Below are positions 13,235 to 30,041 of a stretch of DNA of 64,000 nucleotides, piece after piece. The translations under genes and the position numbers were made by a program. Each line of letters opens with the position of its first letter. The first letter of the stretch is position 1. The stretch spans positions 172,681,226-172,745,225 of the forward strand of contig OV884011.1 of the NCBI GenBank assembly GCA_930367205.1. Reading direction: 5' to 3'. The notes under the pieces were generated by a model, which was given only the letters and a program-made list of their open reading frames with translations, was not told where the DNA came from and did no database searches. This DNA comes from Acanthosoma haemorrhoidale. Lineage: Eukaryota; Arthropoda; Insecta; Hemiptera; Acanthosomatidae.

Positions 13235-13600
13235 ACTGTGAGTTGTGAAAACCAGCATTTGTTGAGGAAGCTCTGTGGGACACTGTTGAGACAGACCAAC
13301 GAAAATACTCGGCCGGAAGAACTTGGGAAACTCCATAAAGGCAAACAATTGATTCAGAACTTTATAGTGATCAGTTACAAAGAATGTATTATGTTGTGAC
13401 CCAGCGTTACCCAGGATTAGTAAACAGAAATGGTGTTTGGTTTCAACAAGAACACCCGATCAAACACTTTCCCCGTTACACAAAACAAAAATTGGATGGG
13501 ATTGTGCTTCTCTACCTGCTTACAGTCCAGGCTTATCGGCTCACTACCTTTAAGGAAAAACCTTCAATTCTCTGGACGAGGCTCAAAATGGAGTTGCAGA
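13235..13600 (+). pseudogene. Dead mariner transposase fragment
   Basis: Mariner transposases cut and paste DNA with a DDE/D catalytic triad. Here 13258-13330 reads FVEEALWDTVETDQRKYS, matching the N-terminal helix-turn-helix segment. After a large deletion, 13361 onward reads LYSDQL, then LVNRNGVWFQQEH. In a different frame follows AYSPGLSAHYL (about 13516-13550), which corresponds to the conserved YSPDLAPSD region. The second catalytic Asp (usually in FHQDNARPH) is Glu here and the third (in YSPDL) is Gly, so the enzyme would be inactive even without the frameshift and deletion. A family A-related LTR is inserted 45 bases downstream. Terminal inverted repeats were not identified. Confidence 0.75.
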
Positions 13601-13640
13601 ATTCTCCCGTTCAAAATCCAAAGACTCATCCAATTAGATG

Positions 13641-14582
13641 GGCATGTAACGACCGCTAACTACATAAGATAAATCACCCTATACTCTAATGCATATATAT
13701 TGTTAGCAAAAGTAAACATGAACTAAATGTATTACAGACAAAATCTAAATAACATGAACAAATATAAATCATTGTAAATGTGTTAGCAGTAAAAGATGGG
13801 GGCCAAGCAAGTAATATTAGCTGTCAGTCATAAACAGTCATAAACATAAACAACCCTTTTGCAGCCTCTATCCTCCAGGGGTCGGGTAATCAGGCGGTGG
13901 TCGCGGTTTATCACCACATGTGTGGAAACCCAACCGCCGGCCTAGGCCCTTGCAGGCCTCCCAGAGAGGGTACTTAAGCCAGGGCTCCTGGCCCTGTTAA
14001 TTAGGCTCTATTGACCTTTACTCGTTGATGCTTGGTTTCCGCTCGAACTCTGAAAACTTGACTAATTCTTTATGAAAAACCTCTGTACCTCTTCTTTTGA
14101 ACATAGTGCTTTGTCGGGGCACATACCTATAAAAAATGGAGTCAGATAGTAACGCTGTCATGAAACGATTGTCCAGGTTATAAACTCGAACAATCCGCCC
14201 TTGTCACCAGGGCTAGGGTGACCAGGCACCCCCCTAGTGACGTCCCGACAGTCAAGCATTCAATCAACGCTGGCGTCTGTTTAGAAACATCTTATGCTTC
14301 AATAACAGTAAAGAGGCATTCAATTTACTTCAGCTCTGTGATGGATTCATTTTGTATTTTATCCTAAAAGGCTCTTATTTTATGTATGTTGTATATGCCA
14401 AAAATCAAAAAAATCTCAATTAATGTATTCCTAAATTGATTTCTAATATACTAATGCTTTTTTTTTTGTAATTTTTACCATCCAACCCTAACAAAGGGTA
14501 AGTTATAACTTTAATTTCCAAAGAACATACACTGTGTATAGTTTTGAAAGTTCCTATGGTCCTAGTGACGTCCCGACAGGCA
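13641..14582 (-). mobile_element. Reverse-oriented solo LTR with nested 309-bp insertion
   Basis: Read on the minus strand, the unit starts TGTCGGGACGTCACTAGG at 14578 and ends CGTTACA at 13645. GGCA flanks both sides (13641-13644 and 14579-14582), consistent with a 4-bp target duplication. The 5' part resembles the LTR at 10219, including GTGCCCCGACAAAGCACT. The 3' part instead matches 57686-58325, so it belongs to a second subfamily. Near its end lies a foreign segment, annotated separately, flanked by 19-bp direct repeats. Without that insert and one repeat copy the LTR is about 606 bp. No internal retrotransposon genes adjoin it. Confidence 0.7.
14233..14579. repeat. 309-bp insert flanked by 19-bp direct repeats
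   Basis: CCTAGTGACGTCCCGACAG occurs at 14233-14251 and again, identically, at 14561-14579, both at the LTR terminus. The 309 bases between them (14252-14560) are A/T-rich with a T-run near 14460 and no open frame. A 19-bp duplication is the size made by LINE/SINE-type target-primed insertion, but there is no clear poly(A) or poly(T) end. A repair-linked filler duplication is the alternative. Removing the insert and one repeat restores an LTR whose outer flank matches GGCA on the far side, which supports a later insertion into an existing LTR. Confidence 0.7.
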
Positions 14583-16028
14583 AGACACGATAACCTGATC
14601 TAATATAAATAAAATGATACCATTTATTGTATAACTTTGTCTTTTTTGCCTGCTTATCATTAAGAATTTGTTTTAATTTATTTTGATTTAATTAAACATG
14701 CCACGTAAATATTTCAACCCAGAAAAGAAATGTTACAAACGCTGCTTTTTTGTAAGCGATGTTTTATTATGACACTTATCTATGTACTAAATTATTATTA
14801 TTACATCAAAAATAGGAGATGAACATGCAACTGATAAAGCTCTTGGTACGGCAATGTTAGGTCTAACACCACATATCCCCATGTAAACAAAGGCTGTAAA
14901 CAGAGATAGAAGATTAGAAGTGGAATAAAGACAGTTTAAACCTATCCGTTGTTCAGATACCAGTTCCTTTTACTCTCGTTCTCTTTTTTTAATCGTCTAA
15001 AGCCAATAGACGATAACTTCCTATCCTCTAAAAGTCCAAAGTTTTAAAATCAAATCCTTTATAAGAACAATTAGCATCTAAGAACTATTAATACTCTAAA
15101 TGGTCTAGAAATATCACTTTATCTGACTGTCGTAACATAATCGCTTTGCAAGTAACATAACTCCCAAGAAACGTTGGATTATAGACGTTTGAATAAAATC
15201 CATTGAAAAATATTGAAAGTGAGCATGGCATTCCTTTGATAGCAAGAATCCCTTTGTCTGACCCAAGCTCGCCAGGATCCGGAATGCAAGTACAATTTCT
15301 TCTTCCCCTCTATCCAGCCAACGTCCCATTCAAACTTAGAATTGTAAATTCACGTTAGCATTTGCAAAGATCCGGCTTTTATAATTGACTAGACAACTCT
15401 TATTTATAATATAAATATTTTAGGAGCCACTACAAGATAATCTGCAACTGAAACCTGCGAATTTCGTTTCTATCCTATGTTATATCGGTGGCTATTTGAG
15501 TACTTTACCTCTCCTACCTAATCCTACCTCTTTTTGCAATTGCTTGCCCTAATATAATTTATTTTTTATTCAAATAATAGGTTAAGTGTATTTACATTTG
15601 TATGCTAGTAAACGTAAAATGTTTATGAAACACAAATCAGGTATTTTCCAAATTTATAACGAATTTTCCAAAATCTGAACCCTGCAGTAATAGGTATATC
15701 CCTAAAAATAGTAAATTTAAACTAACGCTAAATTTAGTCTATTAATAATTATTAGCCGTGATATGTACTTTCGCTGGCTTATAGTTTAATAACATAAGCT
15801 GGATCAGCATAATAAAAAAAATAAATACTAATTTAACATATCTAATTATATTTAAAACTGATTTGTTAGCTCGTTTTTACCTTCAAATATAAAATATTCA
15901 AAGATTAGTTGCATTTAAGGAACGCCAAGAATTCCACCCCCTCCATATCTTCTAAATAAATAAATGAAGTCAGTCCTACTAACACAGCCCTTTTATAAAC
16001 GTGCTGTTATTTATATAGTGTTGTAGCA
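14583..16028. other. AT-rich DNA with a small perfect hairpin
   Basis: No gene recognised. ATCGTCTA (14992-14999) and TAGACGAT (15007-15014) form a perfect 8-bp stem with a 7-base loop. The minus-strand open frame at 15114-15329 (71 codons) shows no known motif. Confidence 0.5.
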
Positions 16029-16800
16029 ACTTCACCGCTGCCAGGTAGAATAAGATACCCCCTCACGGACCATAAACACCTGCCTTTTCATAGTGACAAA
16101 TCCCACCCATCTGTGGATAATAACAGAACCGCCCAAGCTAACAGAGCCTTATTGGTCATAAAAACGGCTTACCTAATTGGTCAGAATAAGCTGGCCTCTC
16201 ATTGGCCACAGCGTACCTCTCCAGGCATTTTCTTTTTACATGAAGAATCAAATTATTGGATTCAACAATGAAGTGATTGCTGCTTGAGTCAGTCCAAGGC
16301 TTTGCTATTAGTGCCTCTGCAACTCTCTTATGTCTCGCCTGCAAGATTCAATGCTTACCAGCCAAATTTCCAAGTGAAAACTGTCGCCTTCTACCTGCTC
16401 TCGCAACACCTGAGAAGTGACGCCTTCCACGCAGGTGACGGCTTCTGGGGCCCTATAAAATGTACCTAGTAGTGGCTCTCTCAAGTGCCCTGTCTGCCTC
16501 TTTCCAGTTTAAACTCGCCTTTGGGATCCGGACGGGTTTCGCGTATCCTCAGGTGCCAAGTATGAACTAGTGATCCTACGACGTAAACTGCTGATGATAC
16601 CCCTAGCCTCTATCTCATCCCCAAGCATCGCGCACTGTCAGGGTACACCTTCTAATACCTTATGGAGCCATTTATATAAACAGACATGAATTAAGCTGCT
16701 CGCCAACTAGGCCGCCACAGACTTTAGAGTGGTTCAGCTCTTTCTCTCACTCACCGGGCAGTGATTAGGTATATGAAACGTCTGTCAGTGGGCCCAACAT
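16029..16800 (+). repeat. Repeat family C, copy 2, with LTR-related segment
   Basis: Landmarks shared with the copies at 8390 and 33620 include CTCACGGACCATAAACA, CTCTCATTGG, AAAATGTACCTAGTAG (also near 34037), CTTTCCAGTTTA (about 16501; also near 34074) and CACCGGGCAGTG near 16755. At about 16510-16585 the sequence CTTTGGGATCCGGACGG and its continuation match the reverse complement of part of the family A LTR (52160 region). The copy may therefore be a chimera of old repeats or a distant LTR relative. No coding sequence is visible. Confidence 0.55.
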
Positions 16801-22024
<5,224 letters not shown>

Positions 22025-22142
22025 TTTTCTTTCATAGCACCTTTGAATTTACAGATAATTTTAGATCCTCAGGCGAATGTATTTACAAATTATTTTTGTA
22101 TTTCCTGTAGCGTCGCTACATTATATACAGGTTTTGTTATTT
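22025..22142 (+). repeat. Short dispersed repeat E, copy 1
   Basis: Matches 29909-30041 in the same orientation. Both read CTTTCATAGC or CTTCATAGC after a T-rich tract, then TTACAGA(T/C)AATT, ATTTACAAATTATT, and a nearly identical run of about 40 bases around TATTTCCTGTAGC and TTATATACAGGTTTTGTTAT. No coding content or terminal repeats are evident. It is probably a fragment of an unclassified transposable element. Confidence 0.8.
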
Positions 22143-23715
22143 TATAAAAATTATATAATGAATAAACAAGTATAATGATACACATTATACGTGACTGGAC
22201 TAAACTGACTAATAAAGGTGATGGGGCTCACATTTTTGATCAAACTTAAAACTAACTTACATACTAATTCTTAACCTAATTTTTCCCCGACAGTCTGTTG
22301 CTATCGATGCGGGAGGGGTGGTGGGGTCATAGTGTTAAACACTGGGTAGATTAGGTGCTGCAACGAGTCAAAAAACTTGTGTCTCCGGCTGATTAACTCA
22401 CTTACCGACGGCACACCAAGCAACGGGTGCCGAGAGAGGTATGTCGGACCACTTTTCGTCAGTCAAGTAGGTAAATAGCGGGGCACCAGCAGAGCTGGCC
22501 GGAGGACACACATTTGCGGTTTAATTAATTTTTAGTAAGATATATGTTACTATGCTATCATCAAAGAAATCATATTTTATTTTGCTCCCTCTTAAAAATA
22601 TGAATATCGATTTAAATTTATCTTAAATATTTTATTTTGAGTTCGTCAACAATAAATCACTATTATTATTAACTCATGTCAACCCTAAAAAAAATATCTG
22701 ATCAAGAAATCATTTTCAGAATTATGTATTTTTATTAGATTGGAATAATGCTGAGAAACGAAAGAACAAAGAAATATCACTAGTTGAGAAGACAAAGCCG
22801 TAATGTATAGAACATATCGTTGAATCTAACCAAATGCGATAATGAAGCTCTCCTTTAGATGTTCCCGTCTGAAACAGTCCCATCATATCGCTGTTATACA
22901 TAAGTTATACATTTAATTTAGCAGTAGGGATATCGCAGAATACTTCGTTCTAAATATTTAACTACCACACTGCCTAATTGTTACTAACAGGATTTAATTT
23001 ACCTATGCATAGTTATTAATCTTGTAAAAATATTCGTAATATTTATTTGCTAATAAAGAGTATACAATACAGTCAAAATGGAAAATAAATGCGAGGAAAG
23101 AAATTTAAAATAAAAAAATTGATAAAAGGCATGGCTTGTATAATAAGTTAAAATAGCTTAATATCCTAGACTTATTATTAGATCATTGCTATTGAAAAGA
23201 AAATTTTAAAAACTATTGCAAGTGCTAAGTGCTTAACTAGAACTTATCAGCATATTTCAGTTATACACAACAATTTAGGTTATTCATAAACGACTAGAAT
23301 TATCTCTCCTGAGAGCCGTCATAAATTATCTAGACTCTCATTTGATCTACAATGAGTTAAAATCCCCCCAAAGGGTGTAATTCTAAGTGGGTCTTTGAAT
23401 AAAAAAATATCAATTCTAGTCGAGAAAACTGAAATAATGGTGGAAATTACTTCTTACTGATCTTTAAAGACTAAGGTGCCAACTAGCTACCTATTATTTG
23501 TACATTAAAGGGATGTCATAACTGTTGCTTGTATACTTAACTTGAATCAAAGAAATACACTTTTTAAAATCCACAAACAACAATTACAGAAGATAAATTA
23601 AAACGATGATTACGACCAAGATGCATCTATTAAAGAATAATTACACCAAATGGTTGTGGCTGATTCCCAAATTAATGATTATCTAATTGTGAAGTATGTG
23701 CACTGTTTGTATGTA
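22143..23715. other. AT-rich DNA with a GC-richer segment
   Basis: 22270-22505 is GC-richer (GCGGGAGGGGTGGTGGGG near 22310, ACCGACGGCAC near 22400) and holds no long open frame. The rest, to 23715, is A/T-rich with no gene recognised. Confidence 0.5.
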
Positions 23716-23826
23716 TACAGGTGGTCTGAAAAGTTTACGACCTCAACATGAAGATGATAATAAAATAAATAAAAGCTAGTGAAATAAAAGCTTTGTTAGG
23801 TCGGAACTTTTCAGACCACCCTCATA
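23716..23826. mobile_element. Mariner-type MITE
   Basis: A short element of about 107 bp whose ends are inverted repeats: GGTGGTCTGAAAAGTT on the left (from 23720) and AACTTTTCAGACCACC on the right (to 23820), extended inward by ACGACCT and AGGTCGG. It is flanked by TA, the duplication made by Tc1/mariner transposases. GGTGGTCTGAAAAGTT resembles mariner terminal repeats. The interior is too short for a transposase, so it would have been mobilised by an enzyme encoded elsewhere. The exact right boundary is uncertain by one or two bases. Confidence 0.85.
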
Positions 23827-26800
23827 TAAGACTTATATATTGTACGTATGAGTGCTCTAATATAGTGGTCATACAAATTATCTGATCTACCCAAAAATGT
23901 TTTAGAACTATGTACACCGCACTTCTAATATTTATTATTTAAATTTAAATAAGTCTCAAATGATGAACAACTGATTTTCCTAAATTGTGTGCTCTAGGAG
24001 GAACACTTAGTTTTAACTACCAATATTTTTATGAAGAGACAGGAGTCAGTTAACGAGACTACACAAGGCTGACCCTCCTACATCTTACTGCATGACTATG
24101 CCGGGCCTAAATGTGAATCGAGTGATTATCAGCCGCAGTATTTCAATCCCTCGCAGTCAAACCTTCGTTCACATGCCCAAAAAACGTTAGCCCATACTTG
24201 AGTGAGCCAAGCATCAAGCACAAACCAGTTAGGAGAGATCAACATTATCAATGGTTTATAAACTCAGGACTCATCGCCAATTAATACCACAGTTTATGAA
24301 CAAGCTTTTGAAAGTGCCTGGGTGTTAAAAAAACGGGACTTGTGGGTAGACACCTATAAGTAACTTTTCCTTTCAATGTTTTGTTATATATACATTGCGA
24401 GCTCTCATCTTGAGCTATAAAATTTTCTAAATTTAATAATAATAAATCAATAGTAATAAGTACATATAGAGGAATGCAGAACCTGCTGACTGGCAAAGCA
24501 CGACAAGGGTGCAACCGAAGGTATAAAAAATTAACCAGTATGAGACGAAATGGCCTGTGAAGCCAATGTAGGACCTCTAAAAGGGAGGCAGGGTTGTAAA
24601 CCAATTTGGCTACGACAGTAACCATCAATAAAAGGTTTTACCCGGCCAGAAATAGCTGGTATTATGCGAGCTATAAACAAAAATGTTACGGAGCGTAAAA
24701 AATAAACAATAAACTTCGATATAGGAGTGGGAACCTGTTTTGGACAGTTTCTGGTATCCGAACTTTGAGTCGAGTTCGTTTCTTTCCGCTTTCAAGTCAC
24801 ACTTGGTCATCACAGAATACAGTCACGCTGGGAGTCTGCAGATATAAACCACCCGCCGGAGACAACGTATACAATCGGAGTAAATAATATTTCAGCTCTT
24901 TTAGATCAAATAAAACTGCAGTATAGAACCTTTGTATTAATTATTAAATATAATTTCTACTCCATTTTATACTACGAAATACATCATAAACAGATGTACG
25001 GTGGATTTTCTAAACCAGGCACCTCTCCAGGCATATAAACTATCATTTAAACCTGTAAATGAAATTTACTTCGTGAAATAATTCATGACTTCCCTTGAGA
25101 ATACGACAGTCCTACTTCGATAGAGAGTATTAGGAACAGTACGGTTCCCGTATAGTTTATAAATTGAGAAATATTAAGTTGTAATAATAAAGTGAAGACA
25201 TGACTAAGACAATATACAATTAGCACGGAACAAAATATATACGTGTTAGCAGTTGCACTAGCGGAAATTGGTAAGCAAGAAGATTATGAAAGCAGGTTAA
25301 TCAACTGAGAGCTTACCGTTGGAGAGACGGCCAAGATAGTGGGGGCCCTCTTTCTACCATCGCTCAGTCTTTATGTCCACACTTTACTTTCTCTTCTTCC
25401 GACCCGGACCGGGAGATAAGCCCTGATCCGATTACCAACTGCCAAGTAATATAGAATAAATATAGGACAGCCGGATAAGTTAGCAGTCGGCTCCCAAGTC
25501 GCTCACGAGTTGAGGATTAAGTCTCGCTGTTTGCAGGCAAATCCTCCCTTTGTTTAGTCCGCGCCCCATATCTCCGCCGATACACTGTAATCCGATTATT
25601 CTTCATTCAAGGCGAAACAATTATTCCCTGTGATTTGCTGTCGTTTAATTTGTTCTGATGAACGATTGTGTGGGTGTCATGTATTCCAGTGCATACAGCC
25701 TTCAAAAGAGGTCTTAACCCCACCATTTTACACCAATTAATCTTATAAAGAGATGAATTAAGGTCAAAATTGACACTTTTAGAGGTTTAAAAAGCGACAT
25801 ACGGTTGTTAGTAGTAATCATTACATAACCATTAGGTCTTGTCCATTAGGATTGATTCGATTCCTTTGATTGATCAAAAACTGACTGTATTTATATCTTT
25901 AATTACAACGAATTTGGGAGCTGTCAATAAAACATCAGGTATTTGATAATCTCGTTTTTTTTTCATTTATAAAATGTTTAAGGTACTTAAGATTAACGTA
26001 AACAAATACAATGATCCTTTTTTGACCCATGAGGTGTCCGTCCCTTTGAAAAGCTACAATGAAAAATATTTCAAGGACATCCCATCAAAAACAGCCAGTT
26101 GAACTATTATGGTTTCGAAGTCATTTGATTATAAACGCATCTAAATGATGGACTTGATGATCACACCATGAGATATGACGCTAATCCAAACTAGTGACCT
26201 TATTAATTACTGTTATTGTTTTCTAGAGTTATATCGTTAGAGTGTTAATACCCTTATTTCTTTATTATTGGAGGTTAAATATCAATGGATTGGTTGTAAG
26301 GCTCGTAGATGCTAAAGTTCACCAGCTAAAGAACTAATAAATGATCGACCTTTTAAAGCAAACTGTAAAATACATAGAAATAAACGATAAAGTTATTATT
26401 CCTATTCTACAACTGTTCGAAAATTAGCCGGGGACCATCTCCGAATAAATATTTGTCGGAATTTTATAAAGGCAAAATTGAGCATTCCAGGAATGCTTGC
26501 GAGGCATGCAATTAAAAGGCGGCATGGATGCTAAACAAGAGAGGCAAAGATTGCTTCAATCGTGGCATTAAGTCTTGACGATCGGTCTTTGGATATCTTG
26601 AGGGTTCTTTCGTCTATCTCGCAATGGGTCCTAATTAAAAAGTTTCAAGTTTAAACCCAACGGAAATAAGCTTTCTCAAACCACTCATTTGCTGAATCTT
26701 TTCATTTGCCACTGTATCCCCTTTCTTCTTCTTTTTTTTTTTCCTTTTCCTCCTTAATCTTTAAAAAATCCTTACCTACTCCCTTCATCCAGGCCGCTAT

Positions 26801-29800
26801 GAAATTTTTATAAAAACTCCTTCATTACATCCAACATTGCGATTCTTAAGAAAAATATCTTGGTTCACAACAGACTGCTTATGAAATTTGAACGTCCGTC
26901 ACAAGTCGGAAATAAACTAGATGAATATAATTATCGATACAAGAGAGAAAATTAAAAACACATATATCAGTCAGTATTGTTATAGACTAAAACAAGATTT
27001 AAATATGACCTGGTCATAATTTGTTCACTCTATGAGCGTTGTTAATTCATAATAACATTCATTTTCCACCCTTTGTATTTACATTTCTCCTTTGTCCATT
27101 TTAGTCTACTTTTGTATAGTGATATTGTATTGTCATAGTGCCCCAGTCTACTTGCGTAAAACATGAAATTTTATTATGTTACATAAATATGATGGTATCC
27201 AATGAATGTATAATGTAAGCATGTCGAAAACAAAGTGCACTATGCTCTGTTTGGTGTAAATACCTTTTGTTCATTGGTTATAAAACTATAAATTCCCGTC
27301 TGAAAAAAAAAAAAATAAGGCTAACAAGTTTATGACAAACGGTACAGAGTGAAGCAAGCTCTCGCCGAACAGTTCCAATGATCAAAAGGTTTCATAGTTG
27401 CAAGCAAATGTACGGGCATGAGATTTATAGGACATATTTTCAATTGACCAAAGCTTTAATGATGTCATCGAGCCTTTGGTTATGATATCTATTGGTACAG
27501 AACTACCTTTGAAAACGTACAAAGAATCGCCTATATAATTCAAACACTACACTAGAACCCCCTATATTATGTTCACTACAGGAATATTGTCCATTCGGTA
27601 ATAAGGCTATTAAATGCTGCTACACTAGTTGTGTGTTTATATTCTAGGAGTTCAGACTAAAAGAGGTATTCATTTATTAAAAGGGAACAATGCCCCAGCC
27701 AGAAAGGGTATGCTAAACTAATATTGCGGAAATGCTTATATGCCGTATCGTTGCTATGTACAGGTATGACAAATGTTCTAATATTTATCTTTGGAATTAA
27801 ATTAAACAAAAGTTATGACTGAAACTCTTCCGCATTAAAAATTCCCCTCAATTTTCCCTCACGTTTCCCGGAAAGTTTATCCATTGTTTATTTAAGCTAT
27901 TTTAAAGGCAGCGCATTAAAAATAAACATTTTATCACTGTGAAAGAAGAACTGAAAAATGATGTGAATTGTTCCTTCATTGCAGGAAACAATGAAGTGTT
28001 TCAGCGGAAATTCAGCTAATGTTTTTGTTGTACAACAAATGACAATGTTAAAACATTACATTACATTGTGAAAAAAATAATAGAGCAATATTTATTAATA
28101 TTGCAACTGATTATAACAACAACCAAATAATAATAAACTCTATGATTACACAACAAACAGGGACTAAATAGGACCTAGATGAGTAAGCGGGTCTCAAGCG
28201 TAAATAATCTTCATGACGTGGTTCGATTCCTGCTTGATCTTTACTAGTTGATAATTACTTCTGGAGGCCCTTAAACTCAATATTTCAGCCATTTGTCTAC
28301 TATTTAATAATCCAAATCCAAATACTTTTTCTATATTTACAAAAGCTAAAAGACCTAAGAGATAATTTAATAATTACAATTGAACATGAAATCCATTTAA
28401 TAACTTCTGACAAAGCATTGTTTAGTCCTGCCTTTATGATTTTGTTTTTATCTTCTTCTCTTTAAGGATTTGTCCACTTCCTGGTTTAATAAGAGAATGG
28501 GTTATTTCCAACCAATGGCTTTTGATTCTTTACAAGAGTAGGGGTAAAGAAAGACGGCAAATCTAAGAAGCAAACTAAAACAAAACAAAAAAAATTTAAA
28601 ACAATGAGTCACGGATTACAAAGAAGACATGTTTAATTTCTTAAGAGTATTTTTTTATATTTTCAAGAGGGAAAAAATAATTGTCTTTCATTCTATGATT
28701 TTACAATGCAACCACTTAGTCAAATTATATCTTGTGATAGAATTATGTTCTGTCTATGTATGATCCCATGTGCCAAAAATACATAGAGTTGTGAAAAATT
28801 TCATGGTGTTTAATTAATGTTTTCTATTCGTGTTTTTCGGATCAAAATCATCTTTGAAACTGTTTACAGCTATGAAACCTGGACTGTTTTATCTGAGACA
28901 AGCTGATTTTTGAACGTTCAACATAGCAAGTGCATTATATGTAAAGTGATAGAAACGATACTTATCATTGGATCAATTGTTATTTCCTTCTATTGTATTC
29001 AATTACTTCGTCAATTGATTGGCAATTTTAAATTTATATGTTAAAGCTAGCAATGTTTGTTTCTTCGGAGATCGGAGGGAAAGAGACCTGTAGTAGCACT
29101 ATGTTTCTCCCTGCATAAAAAATTACATGTGTATAATAACGATAAATAAAATATGAATTTAATTTTGAAAATATTTCTAAGCGATCATTAAAAAGATAAA
29201 CTATACTTTTTTTTTTTTTTTTCGAAAGAGATCCCCTTTCAACTTCCTCTCAGCTGAAAACAATGTAAAAGTTTTTTAATCTCACTTGACAACTTTTAAA
29301 ATAAGGAGAAACACAAAAGACCTCCGTCCACATTTTTAAAACGATTTATTATACCAAGGTTTTACCTGAACTCAGCTAAAACAGGTAAGACACCGCAATT
29401 ATTATTTAATTAATTTGGATTCAATATTAAAACGAGCTATTGAGCCATATGTTAGAAATGATCTAATAAATAATTAATGGTTTATTCGTTATTGTAAAGT
29501 TTCCAGTAATAATACATATTTTTTTTTTTTTTTAATCAGACATTATCCGTGAAACGTCAAATAATATAATTTTTTTTTAACATTATTAATTTTTTATAAC
29601 AGAATCCAACGATCCGCATTGAAGCACAATCAGTCTCTACCTCTTCTAAAGGAAACTGTTACTTTATTCTTTTTAGTTAGCTGTTGAAATTGCCATGTAA
29701 TTGATTTCAATAACCTTGATTGTATTATTGGCATTTTCGCAAGTTGCTGTGAGTTTAATATCAATCTTATGTATGTTTTATCTATCCTTCTTAAATTACA

Positions 29801-29908
29801 GCGCAGAAGCGTTCTTCCATATTATTAAATATGCTATTTTATGGCCAGAAATGTTATGGATGATTATTTTTAACTGTACAATTTTCAGTGACCGACAAGA
29901 GATGTCTT
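23827..29908. other. Long AT-rich gene-free stretch
   Basis: No recognisable gene. 25300-25620 is a GC-richer stretch with many CpGs (GACCCGGACCGGGAG near 25402, GCGCCCCATATCTCCGCCG near 25561) and could be regulatory DNA or an exon. 26481-26497 is a 17-base palindrome. 28024-28039 (TTTGTTGTACAACAAA) and 28085-28104 (GCAATATT, 4-base loop, AATATTGC) are small perfect inverted repeats. A tRNA-like B box (GGTTCGATTCC) lies at 28219. The minus-strand open frames at 24281-24628 and 24625-24813 show no domain. Confidence 0.5.
26481..26497. promoter_or_regulatory. Palindromic CATTCC/GGAATG site pair
   Basis: AGCATTCCAGGAATGCT is a perfect inverted repeat around a single A. It carries two opposed CATTCC cores, the known core recognised by TEAD/Scalloped transcription factors. 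Binding is an inference from the motif alone, and single cores of this kind are common by chance. The surrounding 26440-26640 is less A/T-rich than its neighbours. Confidence 0.2.
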
Positions 29909-30041
29909 TTTTTTTTTTCCTTCATAGCCCCTTTAAACTTACAGACAATTATATACAATTATAGATCCACAAGTCAATCCATTTACAAATTATTCTGTAT
30001 TTCCTGTAGCATCCCTACATTATATACAGGTTTTGTTATTA
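29909..30041 (+). repeat. Short dispersed repeat E, copy 2
   Basis: Partner of 22025-22142. The best-conserved part is about 29980-30040, from ATTTACAAATTATT to ATATACAGGTTTTGTTATT, with a few substitutions. The hydrophobic open frame that runs into it from 29701 is probably a by-product of A/T-rich composition. Confidence 0.8.

Noticed and set aside
24281..24628. 115-codon minus-strand open frame
   Set aside because: No conserved motif, and neither strand shows a recognisable transposase or LINE signature.
29701..29964. Hydrophobic open frame that could suggest a membrane receptor
   Set aside because: A/T-rich DNA yields Ile/Leu/Phe-rich frames. No receptor motif is visible and the 3' end is repeat E.
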